From: Bacillota bacterium
Lineage (GTDB): Bacteria > Bacillota > UBA4882 > UBA10575
Length of the DNA stretch: 6,397 nt
Direction of reading: 5' to 3'
Assembly (NCBI GenBank): GCA_012512605.1
Contig: JAAZDX010000170.1
Span: 1-6,397, forward strand
Shown here: one piece after another, positions 1 to 5,529 of the stretch
Position numbering within the stretch: the first letter of the stretch is position 1
How the letters are laid out: each line of letters opens with the position of its first letter
Program-made: the position numbers and the translations under genes
The notes under the pieces: model-generated
The model's database searches: none
Told to the model about the DNA's origin: nothing
What the model saw: only the letters and a program-made list of their open reading frames with translations

Positions 1-274
1 AAGGGTGGTTATGGGATTCGATCTTATAGCAGACGGCCAGGCCGTCGCCGATCGAAACCACGCCGGCGTTCTCACCGGGGCCCTGTAAGACCCGGGGACC
101 GGTGGTGGGAAAGGTTTTTAACACCGCTTTGGAATGTTTGTAGGAACAATGTTCCGACCACATGACGCTGAACATCCCCAGCTCCAAATGGTTGGGTTCC
201 CGCCCCAGGGCCTCCTTGATCCGGTCGTATTCATCGTCCCGCAGTCCCATCATGCGCCAACCTTCAGGTTTCAT
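1..274 (-). CDS. purL: PurL, phosphoribosylformylglycinamidine synthase subunit II (5' part only)
   Basis: Large ATP-dependent subunit of FGAM synthase, which converts FGAR to FGAM using ammonia normally delivered by PurQ. Only the N-terminal 91 codons are present; the gene leaves the window at base 1. My reading of the minus strand gives an N-terminus MKPEGWRMMGLRDDEYDRI, followed by FSVMWSEHCSYKHSK (about residues 35-49), LQGPGENAGVV (about 63-73) and a terminal IESHNHP. These are hallmark blocks of the small-type (about 730-residue) PurL found with separate PurS and PurQ. The start ATG (274-272) overlaps the purQ stop in an ATGA junction, and a GGGAGGG ribosome site lies 7 nt upstream inside purQ, so translational coupling is likely. 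No defect is visible in the part present. Confidence 0.97.
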   Translation of the reverse strand, partial: MKPEGWRMMGLRDDEYDRIKEALGREPNHLELGMFSVMWSEHCSYKHSKAVLKTFPTTGPRVLQGPGENAGVVSIGDGLAVCYKIESHNHP

Positions 275-969
275 CGGCTGCCCTCCCAGTATTTTATGAT
301 TGAATTAAAAATGGCCAGACCATCGGTGGAGCCCAAAACGGTCTCGCCCGCCCTTTCCGGATGGGGCATCATCCCCAGGACATTCCGGGTTTCATTACAG
401 ACGCCGGCAATGTTGCCGACCGAACCATTAGGGTTGGCTTCCTCCGTGGTCTGGCCTTTTTCATCAGCATAACGAAAGATAATCTGACCCCTTTCTTCCA
501 GCTGTTGCCGGGTCGCCGGATCGACATAATAGTTACCGTCCCCGTGGGCGATGGGGATGGAAAGGAGCTGATTGCGGTCAAGGTTACGGGTGAACGGAGT
601 ATCCGTCTGCTCCACCCGCAGGGTGGTAAACTGACAACGAAACCGCCCGTCGGCATTGGTGTAAAGGGCCCCCGGCAGGAGGCCGGCTTCGGTCAACACT
701 TGAAACCCGTTGGCAATCCCCAGAACCAGCCCGCCCCGGTGGGCAAAGTCGATCACTGCCGACATGACCGGGGAGTAACGGGCTAGGGCACCACCACGGA
801 GATAATTGCCGTAGGAGAAACCACCGGGCAACACCAGGCAGCCAAAGCCCTGGACCGATCTTTCTTCGTGCCAGATATATTCGACCGGCGCGCCCAGGAC
901 ATCCTTGATGAGATGAAACGCATCCAAATCACCGCTGGACCCGGGAAAGGTAATCACTCCAAATTTCAT
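271..969 (-). CDS. purQ: PurQ, FGAM synthase glutaminase subunit, with catalytic Cys replaced by Ala
   Basis: Class I glutamine amidotransferase subunit (232 aa, normal length) that should hydrolyse glutamine and pass ammonia to PurL. The fold is fully recognisable: ITFPGSSGD (6-14), VLPGGFSYGNYLRGGALAR (46-64), GLVLGIANGFQVLTEAGLLP (80-99), AHGDGNYY (141-148) and GMMPHPERA (199-207), with triad residues His203 and Glu205 present. The nucleophile is missing. The normal GI/VCNGFQ is GIANGFQ, so residue 86 is Ala (codon GCC, bases 714-712). Other usual residues differ too: GSNCD is GSSGD, and GDYLRCG is GNYLRGG. The reading frame is intact, so this is not ordinary pseudogene decay. The start ATG overlaps the purS stop (ATGA, 966-969), with GGAGG 7 nt upstream. 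Identity as PurQ is certain; loss of glutaminase activity is inferred from the missing nucleophile. Confidence 0.96.
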   Translation of the reverse strand: MKFGVITFPGSSGDLDAFHLIKDVLGAPVEYIWHEERSVQGFGCLVLPGGFSYGNYLRGGALARYSPVMSAVIDFAHRGGLVLGIANGFQVLTEAGLLPGALYTNADGRFRCQFTTLRVEQTDTPFTRNLDRNQLLSIPIAHGDGNYYVDPATRQQLEERGQIIFRYADEKGQTTEEANPNGSVGNIAGVCNETRNVLGMMPHPERAGETVLGSTDGLAIFNSIIKYWEGSR

Positions 970-1220
970 GGCGCAACCTCCACCAGATTATAGGTGTAAT
1001 CTTCGATTACCGTGTTGACCAGCAAACGGGAGCAAAGCTCCTCTACTTTGGCTTCGGCAGCGGTCCGGTCGGGGGCGCTGAAGGTTACTTCCAGGTATTT
1101 CCCGACCCGTACCTGGTCCACCTCAGCATAGCCCATAGCCGCCAGGGCCTTTTCGGTCGCTTGTCCTTGGGGATCAAGGATGCTCGGTTTTAATAAAACT
1201 TTAATTTCGGCACGCCACAT
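966..1220 (-). CDS. purS: PurS, FGAM synthase small subunit
   Basis: Small (84 aa) structural subunit that bridges PurL and PurQ in the bacterial FGAM synthase complex. It has no catalytic site of its own. Family features are the N-terminal strand ending in KPSILDPQG (11-19), the VRVGKYLEV block (37-45) and the C-terminal CSRLLVNTVIEDYTYNLVE (63-81). Length matches the family. The ATG follows the purC stop with no spacer (TAA then ATG), and its GGAGG site lies inside the end of purC, about 10 nt upstream. It overlaps purQ by 4 nt. This packing suggests PurS, PurQ and PurL are made in matched amounts for assembly of one complex. Confidence 0.97.
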   Translation of the reverse strand: MWRAEIKVLLKPSILDPQGQATEKALAAMGYAEVDQVRVGKYLEVTFSAPDRTAAEAKVEELCSRLLVNTVIEDYTYNLVEVAP

Positions 1221-1934
1221 TTACTTTTCGCCTCCTGTTAAACGTTGATAAATCTCCTGATAAGCAGCTTCAACGCCGCCGAGATCGCGGCGGAAACGGT
1301 CTTTGTCCAGTTTTTCCTTGGTGGTCGCATCCCAGAAACGGCAGGTATCAGGGGATATTTCATCCGCCAGTAGCACCTGACCATTGTGCAGCCCGAATTC
1401 TAGTTTGTAGTCGACCAAAATCACATTGCAGGTTTTCAGGTGTGCAGTAAGGAGTTCATTGATCTTCAGGGCCTGGGCGGCCATGAACTTAATCTGTTCC
1501 GCTGTGGCCAGTTCTAAGAGGGCGATGTGGTCTTCATTGACGAGGGGGTCGCCTAAAGCGTCATCTTTATAGTAGAATTCCACAACCGGGCGGGGGAGGA
1601 CCACTCCTTCCGCCAGGCCCAGGCGTTTCGATAGGCTGCCCGCGGCAATATTCCGCACTACCAATTCCACTTTGATGATCTCCGCCCGTTTGACCAACAT
1701 TTCCCGGTCGGAAAGCAGCTTGACAAAATGGCTTTCCACGCCGGCCTGTGCCAGCAGGGTAAAGAAGAAAGCGGAAATTTTGTTGTTCAGGATCCCTTTA
1801 TTGACGATCACCCCTTTTTTTTGGCCGTTAAAGGCCGTAGCGTCATCTTTGTATTCGGCAATGAGGAGATCCGGGTCTTCGGTGGTGTAAATCCGTTTGG
1901 CCTTTCCTTCGTAGAGCAAATTCTTTTTTTCCAT
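1221..1934 (-). CDS. purC: PurC, SAICAR synthetase
   Basis: Phosphoribosylaminoimidazole-succinocarboxamide synthase (EC 6.3.2.6): it joins aspartate to CAIR using ATP to give SAICAR. The protein is 237 aa, the usual length of the bacterial single-domain form. Motifs seen are LLYEGKAKRIY (6-16, nucleotide-binding loop), KVELVVRNIAAGSL (88-101), ILVDYKLEFG (172-181) and LADEISPDTCRFWD (189-202), which together are diagnostic. The ATG at 1934 has AGGAG about 10 nt upstream. The 47-nt gap to purB shows no terminator, so it is part of the same transcript. No anomaly is visible. The product feeds PurB, whose gene lies immediately upstream in the operon. Confidence 0.98.
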   Translation of the reverse strand: MEKKNLLYEGKAKRIYTTEDPDLLIAEYKDDATAFNGQKKGVIVNKGILNNKISAFFFTLLAQAGVESHFVKLLSDREMLVKRAEIIKVELVVRNIAAGSLSKRLGLAEGVVLPRPVVEFYYKDDALGDPLVNEDHIALLELATAEQIKFMAAQALKINELLTAHLKTCNVILVDYKLEFGLHNGQVLLADEISPDTCRFWDATTKEKLDKDRFRRDLGGVEAAYQEIYQRLTGGEK

Positions 1935-1981
1935 CCGCAGCCAACTCCTTTCAAAATCTCTTCGCTTCTAAAAGATGCTCG

Positions 1982-3274
1982 TTAAATGCCCACCCGCGCA
2001 AAGATCGCATCGATCTGTGCCAAATGGTAAGCGGGGTCAAAACAGGCGGCCAGCTCCTCCGGGTTGAGGACGGCGGTGACCTCTGGATCCGCCGCGAGGA
2101 GATCGGCAAAGGGGGTCTGTTCCGCCCAAGCCTGCATTGCATTCTTTTGGACCAGATCGTAGGCAGCTTCCCGTTTTAGGCCTTTGTCGATCAGGGTAAG
2201 GAGGACGCGCTGGGAGTAGGTCAGCCCCAGCGTGCGTTCCATGTTCCGTTGCATATTCTCGGGGTAGATGTGGAGATCGGTGATGATCCGGGTCATACTG
2301 TTCAGCATATAGTTTAAAAGGATGGTACTGTCTGGAATAATGACCCGTTCTACCGAAGAGTGGGAGATATCCCGTTCGTGCCAGAGGGGCATGTTTTCTA
2401 AGGCGGCCAGGGCGTTGGCCCGGACCACCCGGGCAAGACCGCTGATCTGTTCACAACTGACCGGATTCCGTTTATGGGGCATGGCCGACGATCCTTTCTG
2501 CCCGGCGTAAAATGGTTCTTCTACTTCTCTGGTTTCGGTTTTCTGCAGGGCACGGATCTCGGTGGCCAGCTTGTCTAAGGTTCCGGCGGCAATGGCCAGG
2601 GGCGTCATGAACTCGGCGTGCCGGTCCCGCTGCAGGATCTGGGTGGAGATCGGGGCTGGCTTTAGTCCCAGTTTGGTACAGACGTACTCCTCCACAAAGG
2701 GGGGGATATTGGCAAAGGTGCCGACCGCCCCAGAAAGTTTGCCGTAGGCGATGGTCGCCCGGGCCTTTTCGAGTCGGGCCCGGTTACGCTGCATCTCGGC
2801 CACATAAAGGGCCATTTTCAAGCCGAAAGTGGTCGGTTCCGCATGTACGCCGTGGGTTCGCCCCATCATCACCGTGTATTTGTGCTCCCGTGCTTTTGCT
2901 TTCAGCGCGGTAAGCAGTCTCTGCATGTCGCCAACCAGCAGATCGGCGGCTTCGGTTATTAAGGCGGCCAACGCCGTATCCACCACGTCCGAAGAGGTGA
3001 GTCCGTAGTGCAGGTATTTGGATTCATCCCCCAGGCTTTCTGCCACACAACGGGTAAAGGCTACTACATCGTGGCGGGTCTCCGCTTCCAGCTCTAAAAT
3101 TCGCTCCACGGAAAAGGAAGCGTGTTCCCGGATGCGGTCGACCGCTGCTTTCGGGATCACATCCAGCTCGGCCCAAGCTTCGCAGGCGTAGATCTCGATC
3201 TCCAGCCATTTTTGGAACTTGTTCTCCAGCGTCCAGATGGCCGCCATTTCCGGTCGGCTATAGCGTTCAATCAT
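1982..3274 (-). CDS. purB: PurB, adenylosuccinate lyase
   Basis: Adenylosuccinate lyase (EC 4.3.2.2) of the fumarase/aspartase superfamily. It releases fumarate from SAICAR (giving AICAR) and from adenylosuccinate (giving AMP), so it acts twice in purine synthesis. The 430-aa length is that of the B. subtilis/Thermotoga type. Motifs in order are YGLTSSDVVDT (90-100), GRTHGVHAEPTTFG (138-151, with catalytic-region His141) and the superfamily signature GSSAMPHKRNP (261-271) on the mobile loop carrying the catalytic serine. The ATG at 3274 has GAGGTGA 6 nt upstream. It lies 22 nt after purE with no terminator between. In B. subtilis purK sits between purE and purB; here it is absent. Confidence 0.98.
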   Translation of the reverse strand: MIERYSRPEMAAIWTLENKFQKWLEIEIYACEAWAELDVIPKAAVDRIREHASFSVERILELEAETRHDVVAFTRCVAESLGDESKYLHYGLTSSDVVDTALAALITEAADLLVGDMQRLLTALKAKAREHKYTVMMGRTHGVHAEPTTFGLKMALYVAEMQRNRARLEKARATIAYGKLSGAVGTFANIPPFVEEYVCTKLGLKPAPISTQILQRDRHAEFMTPLAIAAGTLDKLATEIRALQKTETREVEEPFYAGQKGSSAMPHKRNPVSCEQISGLARVVRANALAALENMPLWHERDISHSSVERVIIPDSTILLNYMLNSMTRIITDLHIYPENMQRNMERTLGLTYSQRVLLTLIDKGLKREAAYDLVQKNAMQAWAEQTPFADLLAADPEVTAVLNPEELAACFDPAYHLAQIDAIFARVGI

Positions 3275-3296
3275 CCCTTGTCACCTCGGTGTTTCG

Positions 3297-3827
3297 TTAG
3301 TTTTTGTCCTGATCTGCCAGGTACGCCCGCCAGCCGCTCGCTTCCAGCCGGGCGGCCTTGGCCTCCACTTCCTGGGTAAGTTTTCTTTTGTATTCCCGGA
3401 TTTTACGGCGAAAAGTCTCGTTGGCGACCCCCAAAATCTCTACCGCCAAGAGGCCAGCGTTTTTCGCACCATTGATCGCCATGGTCGCGACGGGAATTCC
3501 CGGCGGCATCTGAACCGTGGAATAGAGGGCGTCCGCGCCGTTTAAAGCTTTACCCAACACCGGGACACCAATCACCGGAAGCTCAGTATAAGCGGCGATC
3601 ACCCCGGCCAAGTGGGCGGCACCGCCGGCCCCGGCAATAATCACCTGCAGACCGCGGTCGGCCGCGCCCTTCGCGTAAGCCTCGGCCCGCGCCGGGGTGC
3701 GGTGGGCCGATACCACCGAAAGCTCATAAGCGACACCAAACTCTTCCAGCACCGCGGCGGCGGCGCTCATCACGGGTAAGTCGGAGTCGCTGCCCATGAC
3801 AATACCGACCAAGGGTTTTTCTCCCAA
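3297..3827 (-). CDS. purE: PurE, 5-(carboxyamino)imidazole ribonucleotide mutase or AIR carboxylase
   Basis: First gene of the operon, 176 aa. PurE makes CAIR, either from N5-CAIR (class I, needs PurK) or directly from AIR and CO2 (class II). The signature blocks are present: IVMGSDSDLPVM (9-20), VVSAHRTP (38-45), IIAGAGGAAHLAG (63-75) and LNGADALYSTVQMPPGIPVA (94-113). Residue 74 is Ala where E. coli and B. subtilis have Pro (HLPG). The start is TTG (3827-3825): GGAGGG stands 7 nt upstream, and the next in-frame ATG falls inside the GSDSD motif, so TTG is preferred. No purK follows, so whether this is a class I mutase with purK elsewhere or a CO2-using carboxylase is open. Sequence resembles class I more in my judgement. 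Confidence 0.96.
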   Translation of the reverse strand: MGEKPLVGIVMGSDSDLPVMSAAAAVLEEFGVAYELSVVSAHRTPARAEAYAKGAADRGLQVIIAGAGGAAHLAGVIAAYTELPVIGVPVLGKALNGADALYSTVQMPPGIPVATMAINGAKNAGLLAVEILGVANETFRRKIREYKRKLTQEVEAKAARLEASGWRAYLADQDKN

Positions 3828-4056
3828 TCTCAGTCCCTCCCTAGTTTCTTGTTCATTACTTAGAAAATACGTTCGTCACCAGTCAATTATCATGAATGGT
3901 CGCCCCGGTCAGCCCTTTGACCGCCGGGCAAATATTTTTAAATGAAGTGGAAGTTGAAGTTTTCCCCCCACTTCACAGGGGTGGACGGTTGCCAGCGCGG
4001 GCGACTACTTAGTATTACAATTAACCAACACCAAAACTAATAATCCGGTAATATCT
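3828..4056 (-). other. Leader between riboswitch terminator and purE, with an unassigned foldable block
   Basis: About 230 nt of untranslated leader downstream of the riboswitch terminator; I see no gene in it. Its central part (3899-4005) can fold on either strand. A 7-bp closing pairing joins GTCGCCC (3899-3905) with GGGCGAC (3999-4005). Inside are an 8-bp stem TGAAGTGG/CCACTTCA (3943-3950 with 3968-3975) and a small GGTCA/TGACC hairpin (3907-3911 with 3918-3922). It is not followed by a clean T-tract, so it is not a second obvious terminator. It does not match any riboswitch consensus I can recall. The purE ribosome site GGAGGG is at 3835-3840. It may be a regulatory RNA structure, a small mobile-repeat remnant or chance. 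Confidence 0.45.
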
Positions 4057-4104
4057 AAAAAACCCAGCCAAGTAGGTCAGTGGAGCGAAACCTACCCGGC
4101 TGGG
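4057..4104 (-). terminator. Intrinsic terminator of the tandem riboswitch
   Basis: On the minus-strand RNA, a 15-bp stem is formed by CCCAGCCGGGTAGGT (4104-4090) and ACCTACTTGGCTGGG (4077-4063), with two G-U pairs and a 12-nt loop, followed by six U (4062-4057). The 5' arm is also the 3' end of the PRPP aptamer (AAAAGCCCA and GGGTAGGT), so the terminator and the ligand-bound aptamer cannot form together. PRPP binding should therefore prevent termination and let RNA polymerase reach purE. Confidence 0.93.
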
Positions 4105-4187
4105 CTTTTGTCCCTTCGGTGTAGCACGACGTGCCTGCGCCACTTGGACCTGCCCGCTTATGCGGCGGAACCCTAGGCGCACTTTCC
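4087..4187 (-). promoter_or_regulatory. PRPP riboswitch aptamer (ykkC subtype 2b)
   Basis: Read on the minus strand, the conserved ykkC-family blocks appear in order: GGAAAGTGCGCCTAGGGTTC, then GGTCCAAGTGGCGCAGGC, then CTACACCGAAGGGACAAAAG, then GCCC, ending in GGGTAGGTTTC. This is close to the PRPP aptamer of Thermoanaerobacter mathranii as I recall it. P1 is GAAA with TTTC. Subtype 1 (guanidine) and 2a (ppGpp) share many positions; the PRPP assignment rests on that resemblance, on the position before purE and on the upstream guanine aptamer, a pairing known for PRPP switches. PRPP is the substrate that starts purine synthesis, so an ON switch is expected, and the overlap with the terminator arm agrees. 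Confidence 0.9.
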
Positions 4188-4254
4188 CCCGTAGTCAGAT
4201 AATTAACGGTTATCTGGTAGAAACTTTCAGGCCATATCCCTGAGATTATACGAG
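4188..4254 (-). promoter_or_regulatory. Guanine riboswitch aptamer (purine class)
   Basis: A complete 67-nt purine aptamer on the minus strand. P1 is CTCGTA/TACGGG; J1/2 begins TAATC; P2 is TCAGG/CCTGA around the conserved loop GATATGG; J2/3 is AAGTTTCTAC; P3 is CAGATA/TATCTG around loop ACCGTTAAT (usual ACCGTAAAT); and J3/1 is GAC before TACGGG. The base equivalent to position 74, which pairs with the ligand, is C (base 4194, as in GACTAC), so guanine or hypoxanthine rather than adenine is expected. It directly abuts the PRPP aptamer and shares its terminator. Guanine binding is expected to favour termination. Confidence 0.96.
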
Positions 4255-4291
4255 TTTGCTTATTCAATTGTAGTGTAAAATACCTAGTTTT

Positions 4292-4320
4292 AGAGTAGCA
4301 GATTTGACGAATGCTGTCAA
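4292..4320 (-). promoter_or_regulatory. Promoter of the pur operon
   Basis: On the minus strand, a consensus -35 TTGACA (4320-4315) is followed after 17 nt by the -10 TACTCT (4297-4292), preceded by TGC as in an extended -10. Predicted transcription start is near 4285, about 30 nt before the guanine aptamer, which leaves room for both aptamers in the leader. The -10 matches only half of TATAAT, consistent with an extended -10 promoter. Confidence 0.7.
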
Positions 4321-4409
4321 TACACGAATCCCGGTATTATCCTTTGCTGTTGTTAAAAGTTGGATAAAATATTATGGTTGGATCGGTTGGAATGAAGGGG
4401 TAATCGGCG

Positions 4410-4562
4410 ATGGACAGGGTAAAATTCCATTATTTCCTTGTGCTTACGATCCGCTTGGTGTATAATTTGTTTTGGGTTATATTTATAGAATTGAGAATAA
4501 TTTTAAGGATGCCGGTTACCTCTTCTAATCCGGTTGGTGTTAAAAGGGAACCTAAACCCTGA
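4410..4562 (+). CDS. Possible small hydrophobic protein (50 aa)
   Basis: An open frame of 50 codons in the divergent intergenic region, starting ATG with GAAGGGG 9 nt upstream. The translation begins MDRVKFHYFLVLTIRLVYNL, continues as a hydrophobic stretch to about residue 32 (one possible membrane segment), and ends in a polar tail with VKREPKP. I recognise no family. Against it: it lies in AT-rich DNA where hydrophobic frames arise by chance, and a good TATAAT (4461-4466) sits inside it, which suggests that at least some transcription starts within the frame. Treat it as a candidate only. Confidence 0.25.
   Translation: MDRVKFHYFLVLTIRLVYNLFWVIFIELRIILRMPVTSSNPVGVKREPKP
4438..4466 (+). promoter_or_regulatory. 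Candidate promoter for the membrane-protein gene
   Basis: A perfect -10 TATAAT (4461-4466) lies 17 nt after TTGTGC (4438-4443), which matches the -35 consensus only at TTG. Transcription would start near 4473, giving a leader of about 150 nt before the TTG start at 4623. It faces away from the pur promoter. Confidence 0.55.
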
Positions 4563-4564
4563 CC

Positions 4565-4587
4565 CCTTCGTTATAGGGTAACGAAGG
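4565..4587 (+). promoter_or_regulatory. Leader hairpin before the membrane-protein gene
   Basis: A perfect 9-bp inverted repeat, CCTTCGTTA (4565-4573) and TAACGAAGG (4579-4587), with a 5-nt loop. No T-tract follows, so it is not a terminator. Its 3' arm contains the GAAGGA that could serve as ribosome site for a 10-codon mini-ORF at 4594-4626 (MDYSKRRRIV). The mini-ORF stop (TGA 4624-4626) overlaps the TTG start of the next gene (4623-4625). This arrangement could couple translation, but nothing in the sequence proves it. Confidence 0.45.
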
Positions 4588-4622
4588 ATTGAGATGGATT
4601 ACAGTAAGAGAAGGAGGATTGT

Positions 4623-5396
4623 TTGAAATTGATAAACAAGGATCGAAGTAAGGAGCGTAAACATCCCTTCGGTTTCCTTGGCGAGTTGGTTTTCAGTGCG
4701 GATGTTTATCGCAGAGTCGGCGGTTATCTCCTATGCGGCCTACTTCTTTTTATGGTGGCGTGGGCAATCGGCTACTTTCTACTTGGTGAGGGGACTCTAA
4801 AAAATACGTTATTAGTGGATAAGATTTTTGGGATTAAAGGTTCTGAAACATTCGGAGCATGGTGGGCCGAACGCCTGGGTGAAACCTTCAAACTCTTCAA
4901 GTGGGAGATCAACACGGCGGACACCTTTGGGACCTGGGGAAATGTGTTGCTAGTTACGTTAAAAGTCTTTGCTCATCATTTCTTGATCGTGCTTTTATTC
5001 ATTTTCTTCCTAAACCGCTTTAAGGTAGGCCGGTTTCCCTTGGCCCTGTTTTACTTTATCCTTTATACGCTCCTCACCGGACTGGTTACGGGGACCAATT
5101 CCTACTCCTTTCCGCCACAAGGTTTTGTTCGTCTGGGAGCGCTGGTTACTTTCCTTCGGTTTGCTGTTTGGGTCTGGTTTTCCTATGCTTTACTTTTGGC
5201 TTCCACTGTTGATTGGACCTGGTTACAGACGAGCTCTTTCACGGACAGCTCCTGGAAGAAACAGGGGAAGTTTTGGACGTGGCCGCAGCTGGTTGGTGAC
5301 AATAAAGAAGTGTTCGTCTTCGGCCTTCTTTTTCTCCTGGTTTCCAGCTTTGCAGAAGCGCGCTTAATCGTCTTTTATGGGTATCATTTCTTTTAA
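4623..5396 (+). CDS. Multi-pass membrane protein of unknown function
   Basis: 257 aa, beginning MKLINKDRSKERKHPFGFLG. The start is TTG, chosen because AAGGAGG (4611-4617) stands 5 nt before it and no in-frame ATG occurs until residue 44. A charged N-terminus is followed by about five hydrophobic segments, near residues 33-54, 106-131, 137-157, 168-194 and 229-250, so it should be an integral membrane protein. Loops are rich in aromatic residues (WWAERLGETF 80-89, SYALLLASTVDWTW 187-200). I do not recognise the family with confidence. The NVLLVTLKVFAHHF segment and the final SSFAEARL are faintly like SpoIIM/DUF95 proteins, a weak guess only. It is monocistronic by layout: a divergent promoter region upstream and a strong terminator 28 nt downstream. 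Confidence 0.85.
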   Translation: MKLINKDRSKERKHPFGFLGELVFSADVYRRVGGYLLCGLLLFMVAWAIGYFLLGEGTLKNTLLVDKIFGIKGSETFGAWWAERLGETFKLFKWEINTADTFGTWGNVLLVTLKVFAHHFLIVLLFIFFLNRFKVGRFPLALFYFILYTLLTGLVTGTNSYSFPPQGFVRLGALVTFLRFAVWVWFSYALLLASTVDWTWLQTSSFTDSSWKKQGKFWTWPQLVGDNKEVFVFGLLFLLVSSFAEARLIVFYGYHFF

Positions 5397-5423
5397 ATAA
5401 ATCTGTTGGAAATATGTTGAGGC

Positions 5424-5449
5424 AGCCCGGAGAACCTCCGGGCTTTTTT
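5424..5449 (+). terminator. Intrinsic terminator after the membrane-protein gene
   Basis: AGCCCGGAG (5424-5432) pairs perfectly with CTCCGGGCT (5436-5444) across a 3-nt AAC loop, followed by a run of six T (5444-5449). It lies 28 nt after the stop codon and separates this gene from the methyltransferase gene. Confidence 0.95.
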
Positions 5450-5529
5450 ACATTGGACTACATTAGACTGGGAAAAGGGGAAGCTAGATAATAACCAGAA
5501 AGTAAAAAGCTTAAAAAGGGGCCATGTTC

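Noticed and set aside
712..714. Sequencing error as the cause of PurQ Ala86
   Set aside because: A Cys codon (TGC or TGT) differs from GCC at two or three bases, and other glutaminase-motif residues (12, 13, 55, 59) are changed as well, so a single error is unlikely.
134..786. Plus-strand open frames opposite purQ and purL
   Set aside because: They are antisense shadows of well-recognised pur genes and their translations look like no family.
3864..3880. ACGAAC core in the purE leader resembling a PurR box
   Set aside because: Only a partial match, single copy, downstream of the promoter; the riboswitches already explain purine control.
3918..3931. CCGCCGGGCA on the plus strand, similar to the 3' block of ZTP riboswitches
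   Set aside because: It is on the strand opposite to purE, lacks one base of the consensus and has no matching upstream half; most likely chance.
4055..4267. 70-codon minus-strand open frame upstream of purE
   Set aside because: It lies exactly over the guanine and PRPP aptamers and the terminator, whose conserved bases explain the sequence; its translation looks like no protein family.
4534..4560. GTTAAAAGGGAACC, reminiscent of the first conserved block of cobalamin riboswitches
   Set aside because: The downstream GGTG and GCCACTG blocks needed for a cobalamin aptamer are absent.
5524..5529. Upstream ATG of the methyltransferase gene (adds Met-Phe)
   Set aside because: The ribosome site is only 2 nt away, too close, whereas spacing to the ATG at 5530 is 8 nt and family N-termini agree with it.
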